Part shown: positions 9,291 through 19,830 of the stretch, one piece after another
Layout: each line of letters starts with the position of its first letter
Numbering within the stretch: position 1 is the first letter of the stretch
NCBI GenBank assembly: GCA_009869945.1
Contig: WIXG01000360.1
Location: 1 to 64,000 of the forward strand
DNA from: Mesaphorura yosii
Lineage: Eukaryota > Arthropoda > Collembola > Poduromorpha > Tullbergiidae
Reading direction: 5' to 3'
Length of the DNA: 64,000 nt
Made by a program: the position numbers and the translations under genes
The notes under the pieces: generated by a model
What the model saw: the letters and a program-made list of their open reading frames with translations, nothing else
Database searches by the model: none
What the model was told of the DNA's origin: nothing

Positions 9291-12104
9291 ATGGACTCAG
9301 ATGTTTCCAGTGAATTCGGTGAGGAGTGGGAGTCCTCGTCTTCATCCAGCTACGAGTACGGAGATCAGTCACGGTCAGAGTTTCCTTCCCCTGGGTCGAA
9401 AAGCGTTAATTATAATGCACCTCCAGTGCAGACACGGTTACAATCACAGCGACAACAGGTACATACAGTAAGCGCAAATCAACTAGCGGATAGTACAGAT
9501 GAATTACTAGCTGCCAGGTCTTTCGATCCATTCATCTTATCTAACTAGATCCCATCCACATCAGTTAGTGATGGTGGTGGACCAAGAGCAAAGAAATTCC
9601 GACCCGTCGCTAATGACGAAAAGGATGGCAAAAGGGCTGACGACCCGCCTGCCTTTGTGAAGGCGCTTCAAAGGCGAAAATTGAACGTTAAGCCAAATGA
9701 GCCATTTGGTCCAAAATATCGGGTTAAAAGCGATTCATTTGTCTTATGGAAGGACAGGAATGACGACTGGGACCCTTTTGAGAAACCGTGAGAATCTTGA
9801 CTTTAATGTTGACGTTTAAATGAGGATCTGAATCACCACTTTTCTTCATTTATTAGGAACGGGAAAGTTCCAGTAGTGATGGACCCTGCCCTTACCCGCA
9901 GTCTCTGGCAAGAGCAAAAAGACGGAATCCAGTTCATGTTTGACCATTTTATAAGTGGCCATGGCTGCATCCTTGCCCATGAAATGAGCGTTGGCAAAAC
10001 CTTCAGCTGCATCGCTTTAGTACACACACTCTTGGAACAGAAATGCAACTCGGCACATAAGTACGGGCCTTCGATCAATCGAGTGGTCATTGTTACCCCC
10101 AAGACACTTGGATCAAGTTGGGAAGATGAGTTTCGGAAGTGGCTGGATCATACGTATATACGACATGCCATTGCACGAACCACGTTTAGGCCGAAAGAGG
10201 ATGAAGAAATGATTAGGAACTTCTTAAAAGGAGATGATCAGAAGAAAATTCTCATCATGTCATACGAACAATTGGTCAAATACGAGGCGTATTTCATAAA
10301 AGCACCACCGACTTCCGATTCTGAGGAACCTGAACTTCTGCAAGGAGACGAAAGTGAAGGCGAACACGACGTATATCTGAAAGATCCCTTAGACCTTGTG
10401 CTGTTCGACGAGGGACATTTCCTCAAGGGGAAATCATTGAGAGCGTCTAGTGCCATATCAATGTTTTCCAAGGTCAAGATTCTACTGACAGGAACGCCTA
10501 TACAGAACACGTTGGATGAACTTTGTCAGTTGGTTGAAATTGCGCAACCTGATCTCTTGTACCAAGGCACTGACTGCAAAACTTATGCCAAGTTCCAGGA
10601 TTCGTACTTGAAAAGATTTTCGGCTCAGGCATTACTGATGCGTCAATATCACCTCACCTCCGAAGATTTAGTGAAGCTGAACAAATTGAAGCAAATAATC
10701 AGCCCAGTGCTGCAAATCCGCCGCAATCATGTCAGCGTGGCAAAGCATGAGTTCATTCTGCTTGGGAAATTGACACCTCTTCAAGACCGAATTTATTCTT
10801 GGGTCTCCAATGAATTGCAGACGGCCGACAAAGCAGTAACAGGACGGCGGAAGGCTTGCTGCACTGCCATTACACTCTTGCGTCGCATATGTGCACATCC
10901 CAAACTGGCCAGGAAACTAGTTCACAGGAAATCGAGTCCACTCAAAGAACCCTACAGGTCAAGGATAGCAGAACAATGCAAGGAGTACAAAGAATTTGGA
11001 GGTCAGTACGAAGGCACTTTATCGCAGAAATTGAAATTCATCGTCACTCTGGTATCGGAGCTAGAGAACATGTATCGGGTGAAGAAAGCGTTGGCTTCTG
11101 AACGTGAAGAGGTGAAGCTGGAGCGAGTGGTAATCGTCAGCTACTCAACTGATGTGTTGGATTTGGTGGAAAAGCTACTGAAAAATGTATTGGAAGTTGA
11201 TTGCTTGAAATTGTATGGGAAACATACGGCCAAGAAAAGAAAATCAAACATTGACACTTTCAACAAGGCGACACGCGATCATCCTGTCTTTTTACTAAGC
11301 TCCAAGGCTGGAGGCACAGGAACGACGCTGATTGGGGCAAACCACTTGGTGCTCTTGGATCCCGACTGGAATCCTGCAAACGATGAACAAGTCATGGCTA
11401 GAATCTGGAGAGAAGGTCAAAAGAAGCCTTGCTCCATTTATCGGCTTCTGGCCACTGGGACTGTGGAGGAAGTCATGTTCAAGAGACAACAGACCAAGAA
11501 GGAACTTGAAAGATACATCGCTGATAAGGACTTTGACAAGTTTAATGTATTGGAAGAGAGAAAGAAGGAATTGTTCACTTATGACGCGAACACATTGTCT
11601 GCCATTCATGATTCCATCAGGTGTACCAAGTCAGGCTGCCCACCTCCATCTCCTCTGCCTCCTTCCCTCCCTCCGGCTGCAGCTGCATGTATGGTCGGGC
11701 CTGAAGGCATGCCACTCACTCCATCGCACAGCACAAACAACTTTGGAGATTTTGCACTTGGAGAAGAAAACGAAGACGAAGAACCTTCGGATTCGGACTT
11801 GGAAGACTTTACAGGCTACAACATTTCTTCCCTTAAGGAGTGGGAGCACTATTCGGCCATTCATCAGATGGACACAGAAAATGCTGAACTTTCCGTTCTT
11901 CGCAAAATGTGGTCAGCGACAGGTGACGAAGATCTGGGAATTTCCTTCGCATTTTATAAAAAGACAGCGCCTGGGGAGAGAATCCGAATGGAGACCGTTA
12001 ACGATTTGATCGACTTTTACATCCGGTCGCCAACGGCAAACGCCCCCGTCGCAGTTTCTCTCGCTGAACCTTCATCTTCGCGTTCTTTCTTAGCACCACT
12101 GTGA
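9291..12104 (+). CDS. RAD54-type SNF2 ATPase paralogue, 887 aa
   Basis: Three exons, 9291-9467, 9549-9787 and 9857-12104, sum to 888 codons. The in-frame TAG at 9546 is removed by an 81-bp GTAAGC...CTAACTAG intron. SNF2 motifs follow RAD54 closely: motif II LVLFDEGHFLKG (D323), motif III LLTGTPIQNTLDE, then SSKAGGTGT, LLDPDWNPANDEQVMARIW and WREGQKK (motif VI, residues 655-661). Family members are dsDNA translocases that remodel RAD51 filaments during homologous recombination in the nucleus. Motif I reads AHEMSVGKT where RAD54 has DEMGLGKT; the Walker lysine (K186) is kept but the flanking D and G are lost. A Pro/Ala-rich insert (about 625-650 of exon 3's own residues) and an acidic C-terminus follow. 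The 2.2-kb final exon suggests a retrocopy or a recently simplified paralogue. AATAAA is at 12397. Confidence 0.8.
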
Positions 12105-13003
12105 AGGTTTCCGATTGCCCTTCCCACTCGTTCTGATACTGATTGGGATATTCTGAATGAAGGTGATTCTGATGAATACAAAGCGGAATGGAGCAGGGAG
12201 AATTCTCAATTCTCCAATTCACCATAGTACTACACAGCTGCGTACCGCTACCAGCGTGTGTTTCTCGAATTTTATTGTTCATTGCGTCGGTTTTGTTGTG
12301 GACAAATAGTTCCAAATATGGGCACAGATTTTGGATTGCTTAAAAGGTGCCTTTACATTTGCGTGTAAACTCTTGAATTGTGCTGCGTAGACTTTCAATA
12401 AAGTAAGGGCAAGGGTGTCCATGAAAGGAGGGTCGTTGTTGTCCCAAAGTATATGTTAGTTGCACGTCATGGAGAGCACTGGCATCATAATCAGCCTGGG
12501 TGTCGGCTCCAAATCATTCATTCTACCCGCGGCTGCGGATCGGCGGCTATAAAATCCACCTCAAGGTTGTGTTAATTAGAGGTTGCTGCCTTCCGCTGTC
12601 ACTAGTACCTAGCCAAGCTGTATGCACAAAATCTACCTCCGCGCCGCTTACACCTAGAATATAAATCGCCCACGTACAGCCGAAATACCGGTTCCTGCAT
12701 AACCTCTACACATAGAGGAAGAACACGGTGTTTCCCCATAATCCCCTAACCTAACCTAACCTAACTTGCGCTTCGGTTTCCTCAGAAAAGCACTTCCGTA
12801 AATTGTCCATAATCTTTCTCATACCATCTTTCTTATTCCTGAAATTAAACTCATGCACAGTGAATCTTACGCAACAAGGGACACACTAAACTTACAAAAT
12901 ATCTGCTGTCATTGTCGTTCTCTTGCGATCATCTGCCTTTCGAGATCCTCCTTTTTTCCAATGAGTTTCATTATCTCATCTTGATAATTGGGTAACACGA
13001 AGA
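12105..13003. other. 3' UTR of the RAD54-like gene and intergenic DNA
   Basis: An AATAAA at 12397-12402 would give a 3' UTR of about 300 nt. A further (CCTAA)n repeat lies at 12728-12766. No other gene was seen. Confidence 0.5.
12728..12766 (+). repeat. Interspersed repeat ending in (CCTAA)n, copy 5
   Basis: GTGTTTCCCCATAATCCCC leads directly into TAACCTAACCTAACCTAAC, the same arrangement as the other copies. Confidence 0.55.
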
Positions 13004-13228
13004 ATGCCTCCGTGAAAAATGCCTCCGCGAATAATGCTTCTCGTTTTCTGCCTCCCGCGAAATATGCCTCCCGCGAAATATGCCTCCCATGAAATATGCC
13101 TCCCATGAAATATGCCTCCCATGAAATATGCCTCCCAAGAAATATTCCTCCCAAGAAATATGCCTCCCATGAAATATGCCTCCCATGAAATATGCCTCCC
13201 AAGAAATATGCCTCCCAGGAAATATGCT
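13004..13228 (+). repeat. Left terminal array of the MULE, 16-bp period
   Basis: About eleven units of CCTCCCATGAAATATG, with variants (CGCG, AAG or AGG in place of ATG), preceded by a distinct 45-bp outer segment. It is the inverse of the array at 15726-15940. The 16-bp period produces long repetitive open frames in several frames; these are not genes. Confidence 0.9.
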
Positions 13229-13538
13229 TGGTATGAGGAATGTTATAGAGTCAGTCTGCTGTTACCAGTGTTAGTTGGTAACAACAGTGCAGGTCCACTA
13301 ACGGGCAAGTCTCTATTTCGGACCCGGGAAGGGAAGGAATAAAGGGTGGAAAAATTTACACGGGAAGCTCCCAGCACCCACTATCAGTGCAAGTACTTCT
13401 TCAGTACGTTGCACTGAAAATGCGGACTACTATACACGTGTAAAAATATTATAACTACAAGGATGAAGGAGACTGTGAAAAAGGGTAAAACTAAGAATAC
13501 AAGAATGGAAAATATTTAAAATAGTTAAAAATACAAGA

Positions 13539-15039
13539 TTAAACACGGTACTTAATGCTGTTGGCTACTCCTTTCAAATACTCCAGGTTCTTTCCATCGT
13601 ATTCGCTGACGAGTTTCAGGAGACGAGCAGAACGGCGAATGTATTTTTCTCTACTCTGTGCGTCAGCATTGCCAGCAAGAATTTGCTCAATCTTCGCTCT
13701 TGTCAGTTCTTGTTGCTTCTTCAGGCTATCCAGTAATTTGAATATGGTGGGATGAGCTGCGCCTAACATCGAATTCACAGCACGGTTGAAGCCTTCGCAT
13801 GCGTTGTTGGTTTTTCCCAACCCATCCAAAACGGACTGATAACAATTCCAAAGAGTTACGTCGAAGATTGGATCACGCCTGTTGCGTCTTCTATCATAGG
13901 ACGAAATCCACGTAGACTCAAAATAATTGAGGAATGGTCGCAGCATGTTCTCATTATGCTCAAAGAAGGCCGTTGCAACGAGCGAGTCATAGGCACTTGG
14001 AACCTTGTCTGGTGGTACAAAGGCAAGTGCTGCCAGCATCTTCATATTCCTGGCGAAATCCGAATTTTCACGATATTCTTCAATAATTGATGGATGTTGT
14101 TGCATGTGCTTCCAGAGACATTGTGAGAAGTGAAAAAAACATCCCCGCTGGCGAGCAGCCGGGAATGCTTCATGAAATGCATTGATAGAGGCGTGTTCGA
14201 AATCCGACATAATTGTGTTAGGTGCCAAATTTGGCCTTAAATTCTTCAATGCAATCAGCACACGGCTGTATGTTGCCTGGCTCCGATTGGGCATCAGCAC
14301 ATACACAAGTGGAATGATCGAATTCCGGAACTGGCCTTGAATAATGAAGAGCTGATCAAAAATTTCTGGACTTGCCTTGAAGGTTCCATCGCAATACCAG
14401 TTCTCAGAATCTTGAAGAATGTCCAGACATTGTTCGGTTCCAAACATAAGAATACGCTGATTATTGTTGCCAGAATCAAACAATAAAAAGTTGTCACCAT
14501 TGGCCAGAGTAGTAAATTCTTGTGGAAGCACGAGATCGGTTCTGTTACTTGGCGTCTGGAGATTGCCTTGGTATTTTGCGTGCCTGATTTTCTGCACGCT
14601 GCGCTTCAGGGAGTTGGTTGATATTATTCCTGCAGATTCGCATTAAATATGCAATTACAAAATATTCTGAATATTATCAGTACATGTGTGTCATACCTAA
14701 GCAGGCCGCTGAAGATCCTGCTAGTCCAGATGCGACCACAGAAGCAGTTGTCTCCGTTGACGTACGTGCAAGCGCTAAAACGGCATTGGAGACTTTGGTT
14801 TTCTCGATTGCAGCTGGATCCGGTGTGTGATTATGGTTCCCAATTTCCGACAATATTTGAACAAGATCTCCATTTTCCGGTATGTATTCGGCTGTGTGGA
14901 GACGACCGAGACAATTGTGGTGACGGGTTTCAGTACACATCCAAATTTTCTTCTGTGAGCCTGGTTTATGGTAGTTGTAGGAGAATCCTTTATACACAAG
15001 TAGTTTTCCACCCTTCTGATTTTTTAACACTTGTGCCAT
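13539..15039 (-). CDS. FLYWCH zinc finger plus MULE transposase, 477 aa
   Basis: Two exons on the minus strand, 15039-14697 and 14629-13539, are separated by a 67-bp GTATGA...CTGCAG intron and sum to 478 codons. Exon 1 carries a FLYWCH finger: LLVYKGFSYNYHKPG, KKIWMC, a second Cys in HHNCLGRLH, and the closing GNHNHTPD. Exon 2 carries the MULE catalytic core: first Asp in NWYCDGTFKASP, second in IMSDFEHASINAF, the CFFHFSQCLWKHMQ helix, and the Glu in NNACEGFNRAVNSM. Transposases of this group cut at terminal inverted repeats and act in the nucleus. The gene is free of stops and frameshifts, and the inverted terminal arrays are present, so the element may be young or under selection. A domesticated FLYWCH gene is less likely because the arrays flank it. 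Confidence 0.85.
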
Positions 15040-15725
15040 TTCACTACTCAGTGCTTCTTCCCAATTAAAATGTAAGAATATAAAAACAATTCACCAAAGA
15101 CAATATCGTAATAAAGTATTTATTATGTCAGAATTAATAAATTAGACTAAAATAAAATTTTAAACTTGAGATTTAAAATTCTCGAGTAAAATGATAAAAG
15201 TTGTTCGGATTTTCCGCCTTTAGCAATGCCTATGCTTGTTCATGTCTTAAATCGCATCTGTTCACTTCTTTGTTTGACTGGAAATTAAGATGAGCAACGT
15301 GGGTTCAATTCCTTGGAGCAATAAATTTTTTGCAAATTTTTTATGCTCCCAATGGAAAGTGTCCGGAATTTTAAGGCACATTTACCTTTGGAATTTTCGC
15401 GAAATTGTTACCCGTTTCCAGGCAACAATTAAAACAAATTTATTTCCTTGCAAGGAATTGCAAGGAAATTGTCTTGAAAAAACGGTTCCTTTTACTTTAG
15501 TTAAAGGACTCTCCCTCCTTTCTGTCAGGTACAGAATAAGTATCTGTCATCTTAGTACGTTCTCCTTTCAATACCCTTGTAAGCCACGCATAATTAGAGA
15601 TAATTCAATCAGAACAGATAAGATTAAAATTAGGGAGATAACTATAAAAATGAATGAGACATATAGGATATGATAGATATACTATTATAACAACCAACCA
15701 TAACATGTTATGGTTAGCTCATTTC

Positions 15726-15940
15726 ATGGGAAGCATATTTCGTTGGGAGGCATATAACACGGGAGGCATTTTTCATGGGAGGCATATTTCATGGGAGGCA
15801 TATTTCATGGGAGGCATATTTCTTGGGAGGCATATTTCATGGGAGGCATATTTCATGGGAGGCATATTTCATGGGAGGCATATTTCGCGGGAGGCAGAAA
15901 ACGGGAAGCATTATTCGCGGAGGCATTTTTCACGGAGGCA
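15726..15940 (-). repeat. Right terminal array of the MULE, 16-bp period
   Basis: About ten units of the same 16-bp motif in reverse orientation, ending outward in the same distinct segment as the left end. Inner units near 15720-15770 are more degenerate. Confidence 0.9.
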
Positions 15941-16667
15941 CAATTCATGGAATCGGAGAAAAGGTTGCATTCCATTCTTATTCTGGAATTCCGAAAATAG
16001 AAATGGAAGGAGAACAAAGTCAGGCCAGGCATCAAACCTTCCGCATAAGACCAAAGGCTCGCACTCATCATTTTGCATATGGATGGGTCCAAGTTGGGTC
16101 AGTAGCAAAAGCACGCCAACCCAAGAGAAGGCTGTAGCTGCAAAAGCTCCACTTTTCTGCATCTGACTTTTGGCCGGCTACGATATCTCCAAGCTCCTCG
16201 TCGACAAAAATAATTCAAATTGTCCACTACTTCATACTTGAAATCTAAATTGATCCATTTTGCCTGAATTTTGCTCCAGGATCAAGAATAAAATCCGAAT
16301 TTGATTAATTAATGCGTCTCCGACTCCGAACCGGCCTCGTCCTTTTCCTTCTGGCCTCGCACGACTTTTTAATTATAAAAATGGATGCATGAATGAAAAA
16401 TATTTAAAATGAGAAACTTTCTGCCGGAGACAGCATTTACATCAGATAAGGTAAGTTCTTCCACATTAGGCAGGCTGAAGCATCGGCTGAAGAAAAGAAG
16501 GGTTGCATTCTATTTGTAGCTTGTGATTCCGAGAGTAGAAAAGACAAAGAGAGCTAGACCAAAGAGCTACTCGTCCAAACCTCGACAGAGAGGAGAAAGG
16601 CACGCATTCAGCGTTTAGTGTTTGACTTGGTGGCTCGGCTGTGCCAAGCCAATACTCTTGCAAAGGC
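15941..16667. other. Intergenic flank with a weak internal duplication
   Basis: Segments near 15957-16030 and 16494-16565 resemble each other. Both contain GGTTGCATTC and then GATTCCG or AATTCCG, an A-rich stretch and GAGAACAAAG or ACAAAGAGAG. No gene was identified. Confidence 0.35.
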
Positions 16668-17730
16668 ATGGAAATCCCATCCGAGTACATGGACGAGTCA
16701 ATTATTGAAATTGTGGACGAACAGACTCGCCAGCTGCCCCACAATTGCCATGGACGCTCACGTGGATGTGGACAGAGTTCCTCCGTCTTGGCCAGGTATA
16801 GCTTGGCGAATGGAGTGGTGATAAGACGACGAATGAGGTCTCAGGTTAACGATGCCTTTGAAATATACGCTTGAGCTACGGATGAAGGTTCTCAGCTTTG
16901 AATCAGCATATCTTGACGAGTCATCCGTTTCCGGATCACAGTGCGACGTCAGAGTGAATCCTTCTCGTGTTGCTTTTGCGAAATAAAGCTATTTCAGCAG
17001 TCACTTGCATATCTCACCATTGAACAATTCTACGCCCTATCAACGTCATTTTACTCACTTAGTCTTTGCTACGGCTCTGAAATGATCCCAGATTTTAAGA
17101 GCATCTAACAATCATTTCTATACGAAATTATTTTTTTGGCTGGTCAAGGGCCCGCAAGTTGTTTCGGAGAGGAGCACGGAGCTTGAAGCTTATCCACCGA
17201 GTCAACTCCTAGGTAAGCTTCGTCAGCTCTGCCGGAATAACGACCTGCAGACGTATGGCGGTGTTGGTTTGGCAACTTGATTCGGTGTCCCATATCCTTT
17301 GCTCTTTCTCACGGGCTCATGGATTTTTGCAGGATCTTCTACTACCGAAATGGTCTCCAACTAGCAGATTCAAAAGGTCTCGGATTGTGTGGACGGACAC
17401 ATTCAAGCCGTGGGGAAGATAGCCCAGAGTATTAGCTCGGAGATTAATAACACCATCAAAGACGTCGGGCTGGACATCACGGAGGCAATCCGAGACGTCG
17501 CTGCTGAGGGCTGGACAGCTCTTCGGTTCGGCATGGGTTGCGCCTTCTTGGCTTTCGTCTTGGTCAATATCGAGAAAGTGACCAGCAATGAAACAGCAAA
17601 GTTGCTGTTTCTGCTGACGCTCATCTTGTTTTTGACGTGGGGGACTCTTCTCCCCACAATCTTGTACCATTTCCGGGCAAAGGAGCGCTGGAGCCGGCGC
17701 GCCAACCCCGGGCGCGGGAACGGAAACTGA
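16668..17730 (+). CDS. Small two-TM protein, tentative two-exon model (179 aa)
   Basis: Candidate exon 1 (16668-16844) begins MEIPSEYMDESIIEIVDEQ and ends before a GTTAAC donor. Candidate exon 2 (17368-17730) follows a CTAGCAG acceptor in the same phase. Exon 2 is the better supported part: an amphipathic stretch (IAQSISSEINNTIKDVGLDI), then two hydrophobic segments (about FGMGCAFLAFVLVNI and LLFLLTLILFLTWGTLL) and a basic tail. Exon 2 has no ATG before the first membrane segment, so an upstream exon is required; the one proposed is 523 bp away and unproven. Family not recognised. A strong donor at 17213 (GTAAGC) is unexplained by this model. Confidence 0.35.
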
Positions 17731-17886
17731 ACCTCATCACTGGAATGGCCAACGGCTTTTGCTGCTTCGGAAGAGAGAAAAGTCAAAACTAATATATTTT
17801 CTTTATTTTTTGTGCCTTACTAAAGAATAAAATCAGAATTTTTTCAGTTCATTTAAAAAGCAACAACCAGCTGACTGCTTTCATCT

Positions 17887-18041
17887 TATGCAATAAAAAC
17901 CTTGACTCCTTGCACCTGTATCGTCTCCTGGTTCGAATGGTTGAGGTTCACATGCCCCTGGACGATGTGTCCGGGTCCGTAACAGTTGAAATGTGGGCCC
18001 AGCACGATCTGGCAGTCTACGTCGGAGAGACGGGAGGCCTC
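17887..18041 (-). pseudogene. Arrestin-N-like coding fragment
   Basis: On the minus strand, immediately after an AG (GGCAGATCTAG), a frame reads EASRLSDVDCQIVLG, then PHFNCYGPGHIVQGHVNLNH, then SNQETIQVQGVKVFIA and a stop. The YGPGxxVxGHVxL...VQGVKV pattern matches the first strands of the arrestin N-domain of ARRDC/TXNIP-like proteins. The same frame is open upstream except for the TAG at 18042. No start, further exons or good donor were found, so this is a remnant or an exon of an unresolved gene. Plus-strand frames over it are shadows. Confidence 0.35.
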
Positions 18042-18059
18042 CTAGATCTGCCGGTACGA

Positions 18060-19750
18060 GTGGATCGGGTATCTCTTGTCCTCGTCCACAATTCCGCTTT
18101 CGACTTGGGCTTCGTGTCTGGCCTCAGCTTTATGAGCTTCGAGAGAGTGTTGTTGCCACCGACCGCCATTTCTGACCAAGCTCGGGCACAGGGCTTGGGC
18201 TGGCGGGGACCTCTTTCCTGCACTGACCAACCCACCTTGACTTGGTGAAAATGGGAAATGACAAATGGAAATGTTTTGTAATTGCACTGCGGGAATTAGC
18301 CAGTGTATTCACTTGTCGCAGTTGTAATGCCAATGAAACTCCAGCAGCTGAACACTGAGCAGGCTGTCTGGTTGGTTTGACTCGAGAGTCACGAGCGCGA
18401 CAGTATTGATTTTCCACTTGCTTTCTACCCAGCACAACACACTGGAACTGGAACAACGTCTGGCATTCCTGCATTGGAACTGGAACCGGAACCGGGCGCA
18501 AGAAACGGGGTACGCAGTCCTATGTCGATTTTGCAGGCATAGGAACCAGGATTTGTGAACTTTCCTCATTTCTAGGGCTCGGGAAGGAATTAGATGCGAC
18601 CAGCAGTAATATTTAAATCCGCGAAGGGATTTCTGATGACGGGGCTGAAGATCGCGTGTTGCATACCGAATTCGGAACCAAATTGACCAAACCATGCCGA
18701 ATGCTTGCACACTCGTATTCCAATTGCGTACTTGAAAGAGAAGGAGAGGGAGTGGCCCGCCCAGCTTGGGAACTCGGAAGTGTGGGAAATCTTTGCGAAT
18801 GACAGCCAGTCAGTGGGAAATTTTGAGAGAGGAAGCGACAATTATCATTCAGACGGTCGGAGACACTGGAAAATTGAATTGACATGTACGCTTACCCTTC
18901 TTGTAGACTTTGTTTGAACACAAAGACGTGGCTTTAGAGTCAGTTCACATTGACACTGATATCGGTTTAATTGGCAGTGACGGTGGCAGTTGCGAGTCGG
19001 GCATCCAACGGATTTGGCAACGCTGGGGCGGGCAGCACAAGCAAAAACACTCTCAACAGACCGTACAGGCGCATGGACCTGAAATTGTAAATTACCTTCC
19101 AGTCGGACAACCCAAAATGTTATACGGGCGAGAAAACGAGCAAGTATTCTTGGCAATGGTAATCTACGTAAAATTTATGAGGAGGCACTAGTAACATAAT
19201 GCGACTTGAATTTTGACGTTGCCCTTCTGGACCATTTCCTCCAGGCGAACACCTAAATTAAGTAATTTTGTTTAGGCTGACGCAATTATCTCTAGGAGCC
19301 GATACCAATGAAAATGCAATTTCGACGATGACTTTGCCTGAAGAAAATTGCGGAGAAGAAAATAAATTGCGACGACGGACTCCACGACCTTCTCTTCCTG
19401 CATGCTTATGCTTCGCTTATGATATAAAATTAACTGGAACATTCCGCATTACGAAGGCACCCTTCGCGCACATATAAGGTGAATAAAGCGATTTAATAGG
19501 CAAATGAGGATGCTAAAATGTGAAATGCGATGACTGATAAGCGACAGGATCGTGTTAATGATACTCTTGAGATGAGGCTTGCGACATGTGATCGAATAAT
19601 GGCTTGGCCAACCCTTCAGCTTGAATTTATGTTTTCACGACTCAGAATGTTATTCACATACTTGAACTCAAAAGCGAAAGAACTACAACGAAATGTTCCA
19701 TGTTAACGTGCCACACCTTTTCAAGTGCGTGGTGAGTGTGGCCAAGTGTC
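18060..19750. other. Gene-poor region with possible arrestin-related debris
   Basis: No complete gene was found. A possible small exon on the plus strand near 19095-19157 lies between an AG (CTTCCAG) and a GT (GTAATC) and reads SDNPKCYTGEKTSKYSWQ; this weakly resembles the DNPKxYxxGE start of arrestin-domain proteins. The open frames on both strands between 18,100 and 19,200 lack domain signals. Confidence 0.3.
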
Positions 19751-19754
19751 TCGG

Positions 19755-19762
19755 TATAAATA
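19755..19762 (+). promoter_or_regulatory. TATA box of the GH43 gene
   Basis: TATAAATA with an initiator TCAGTC at 19788-19793, 35 bp downstream. It precedes the ATG at 19831 by 76 bp. This is a regular eukaryotic core promoter on an otherwise intronless, GC-rich gene. Confidence 0.55.
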
Positions 19763-19830
19763 GTAAATGAACTTTTCATGTGGGTTTTCAGTCTCTGTCC
19801 CTGCCACTGCACTGAAGCTGGCCAGTTAAC

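Larger units (their letters stand above)
13004..15940 (-). mobile_element. Mutator-like element (FLYWCH-MULE) with terminal inverted 16-bp repeat arrays
   Basis: The element is about 2.94 kb. It contains one transposase gene (13539-15039, minus) and is bounded by arrays of a 16-bp unit (CCTCCCATGAAATATG) in opposite orientation: 13004-13228 on the left and about 15726-15940 on the right. The outermost bases mirror each other closely. Both ends run ATGCCTCCGTGAAAAATGCC, then CTCCGCGAATAATGCTTC and CGTTTTCTGCCTCCCGCG, before the regular array starts. The long terminal repeats are therefore tandem arrays. No convincing 8-10 bp target duplication is visible outside the two ends. Confidence 0.8.

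Noticed and set aside
9291-9548. In-frame TAG in the RAD54-like gene as evidence of a pseudogene or stop readthrough
   Set aside because: The TAG coincides with the acceptor of an 81-bp GTAAGC...CTAACTAG intron whose removal restores frame.
12909-13342. Several open frames with MGGIFHGRHISWEAYF- or MPPMKYASQEI-type repeats at the left MULE end
   Set aside because: They arise from the 16-bp period, which cycles through frames every 48 bp without stops; they appear on both strands.
15654-16166. Overlapping open frames of 120-170 codons at the right MULE end
   Set aside because: Same periodic artefact of the 16-bp array continuing into non-coding flank.
17910-18248. 112-codon plus-strand frame
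   Set aside because: It overlaps the minus-strand arrestin-like fragment and has no signal peptide, domain or splice support.
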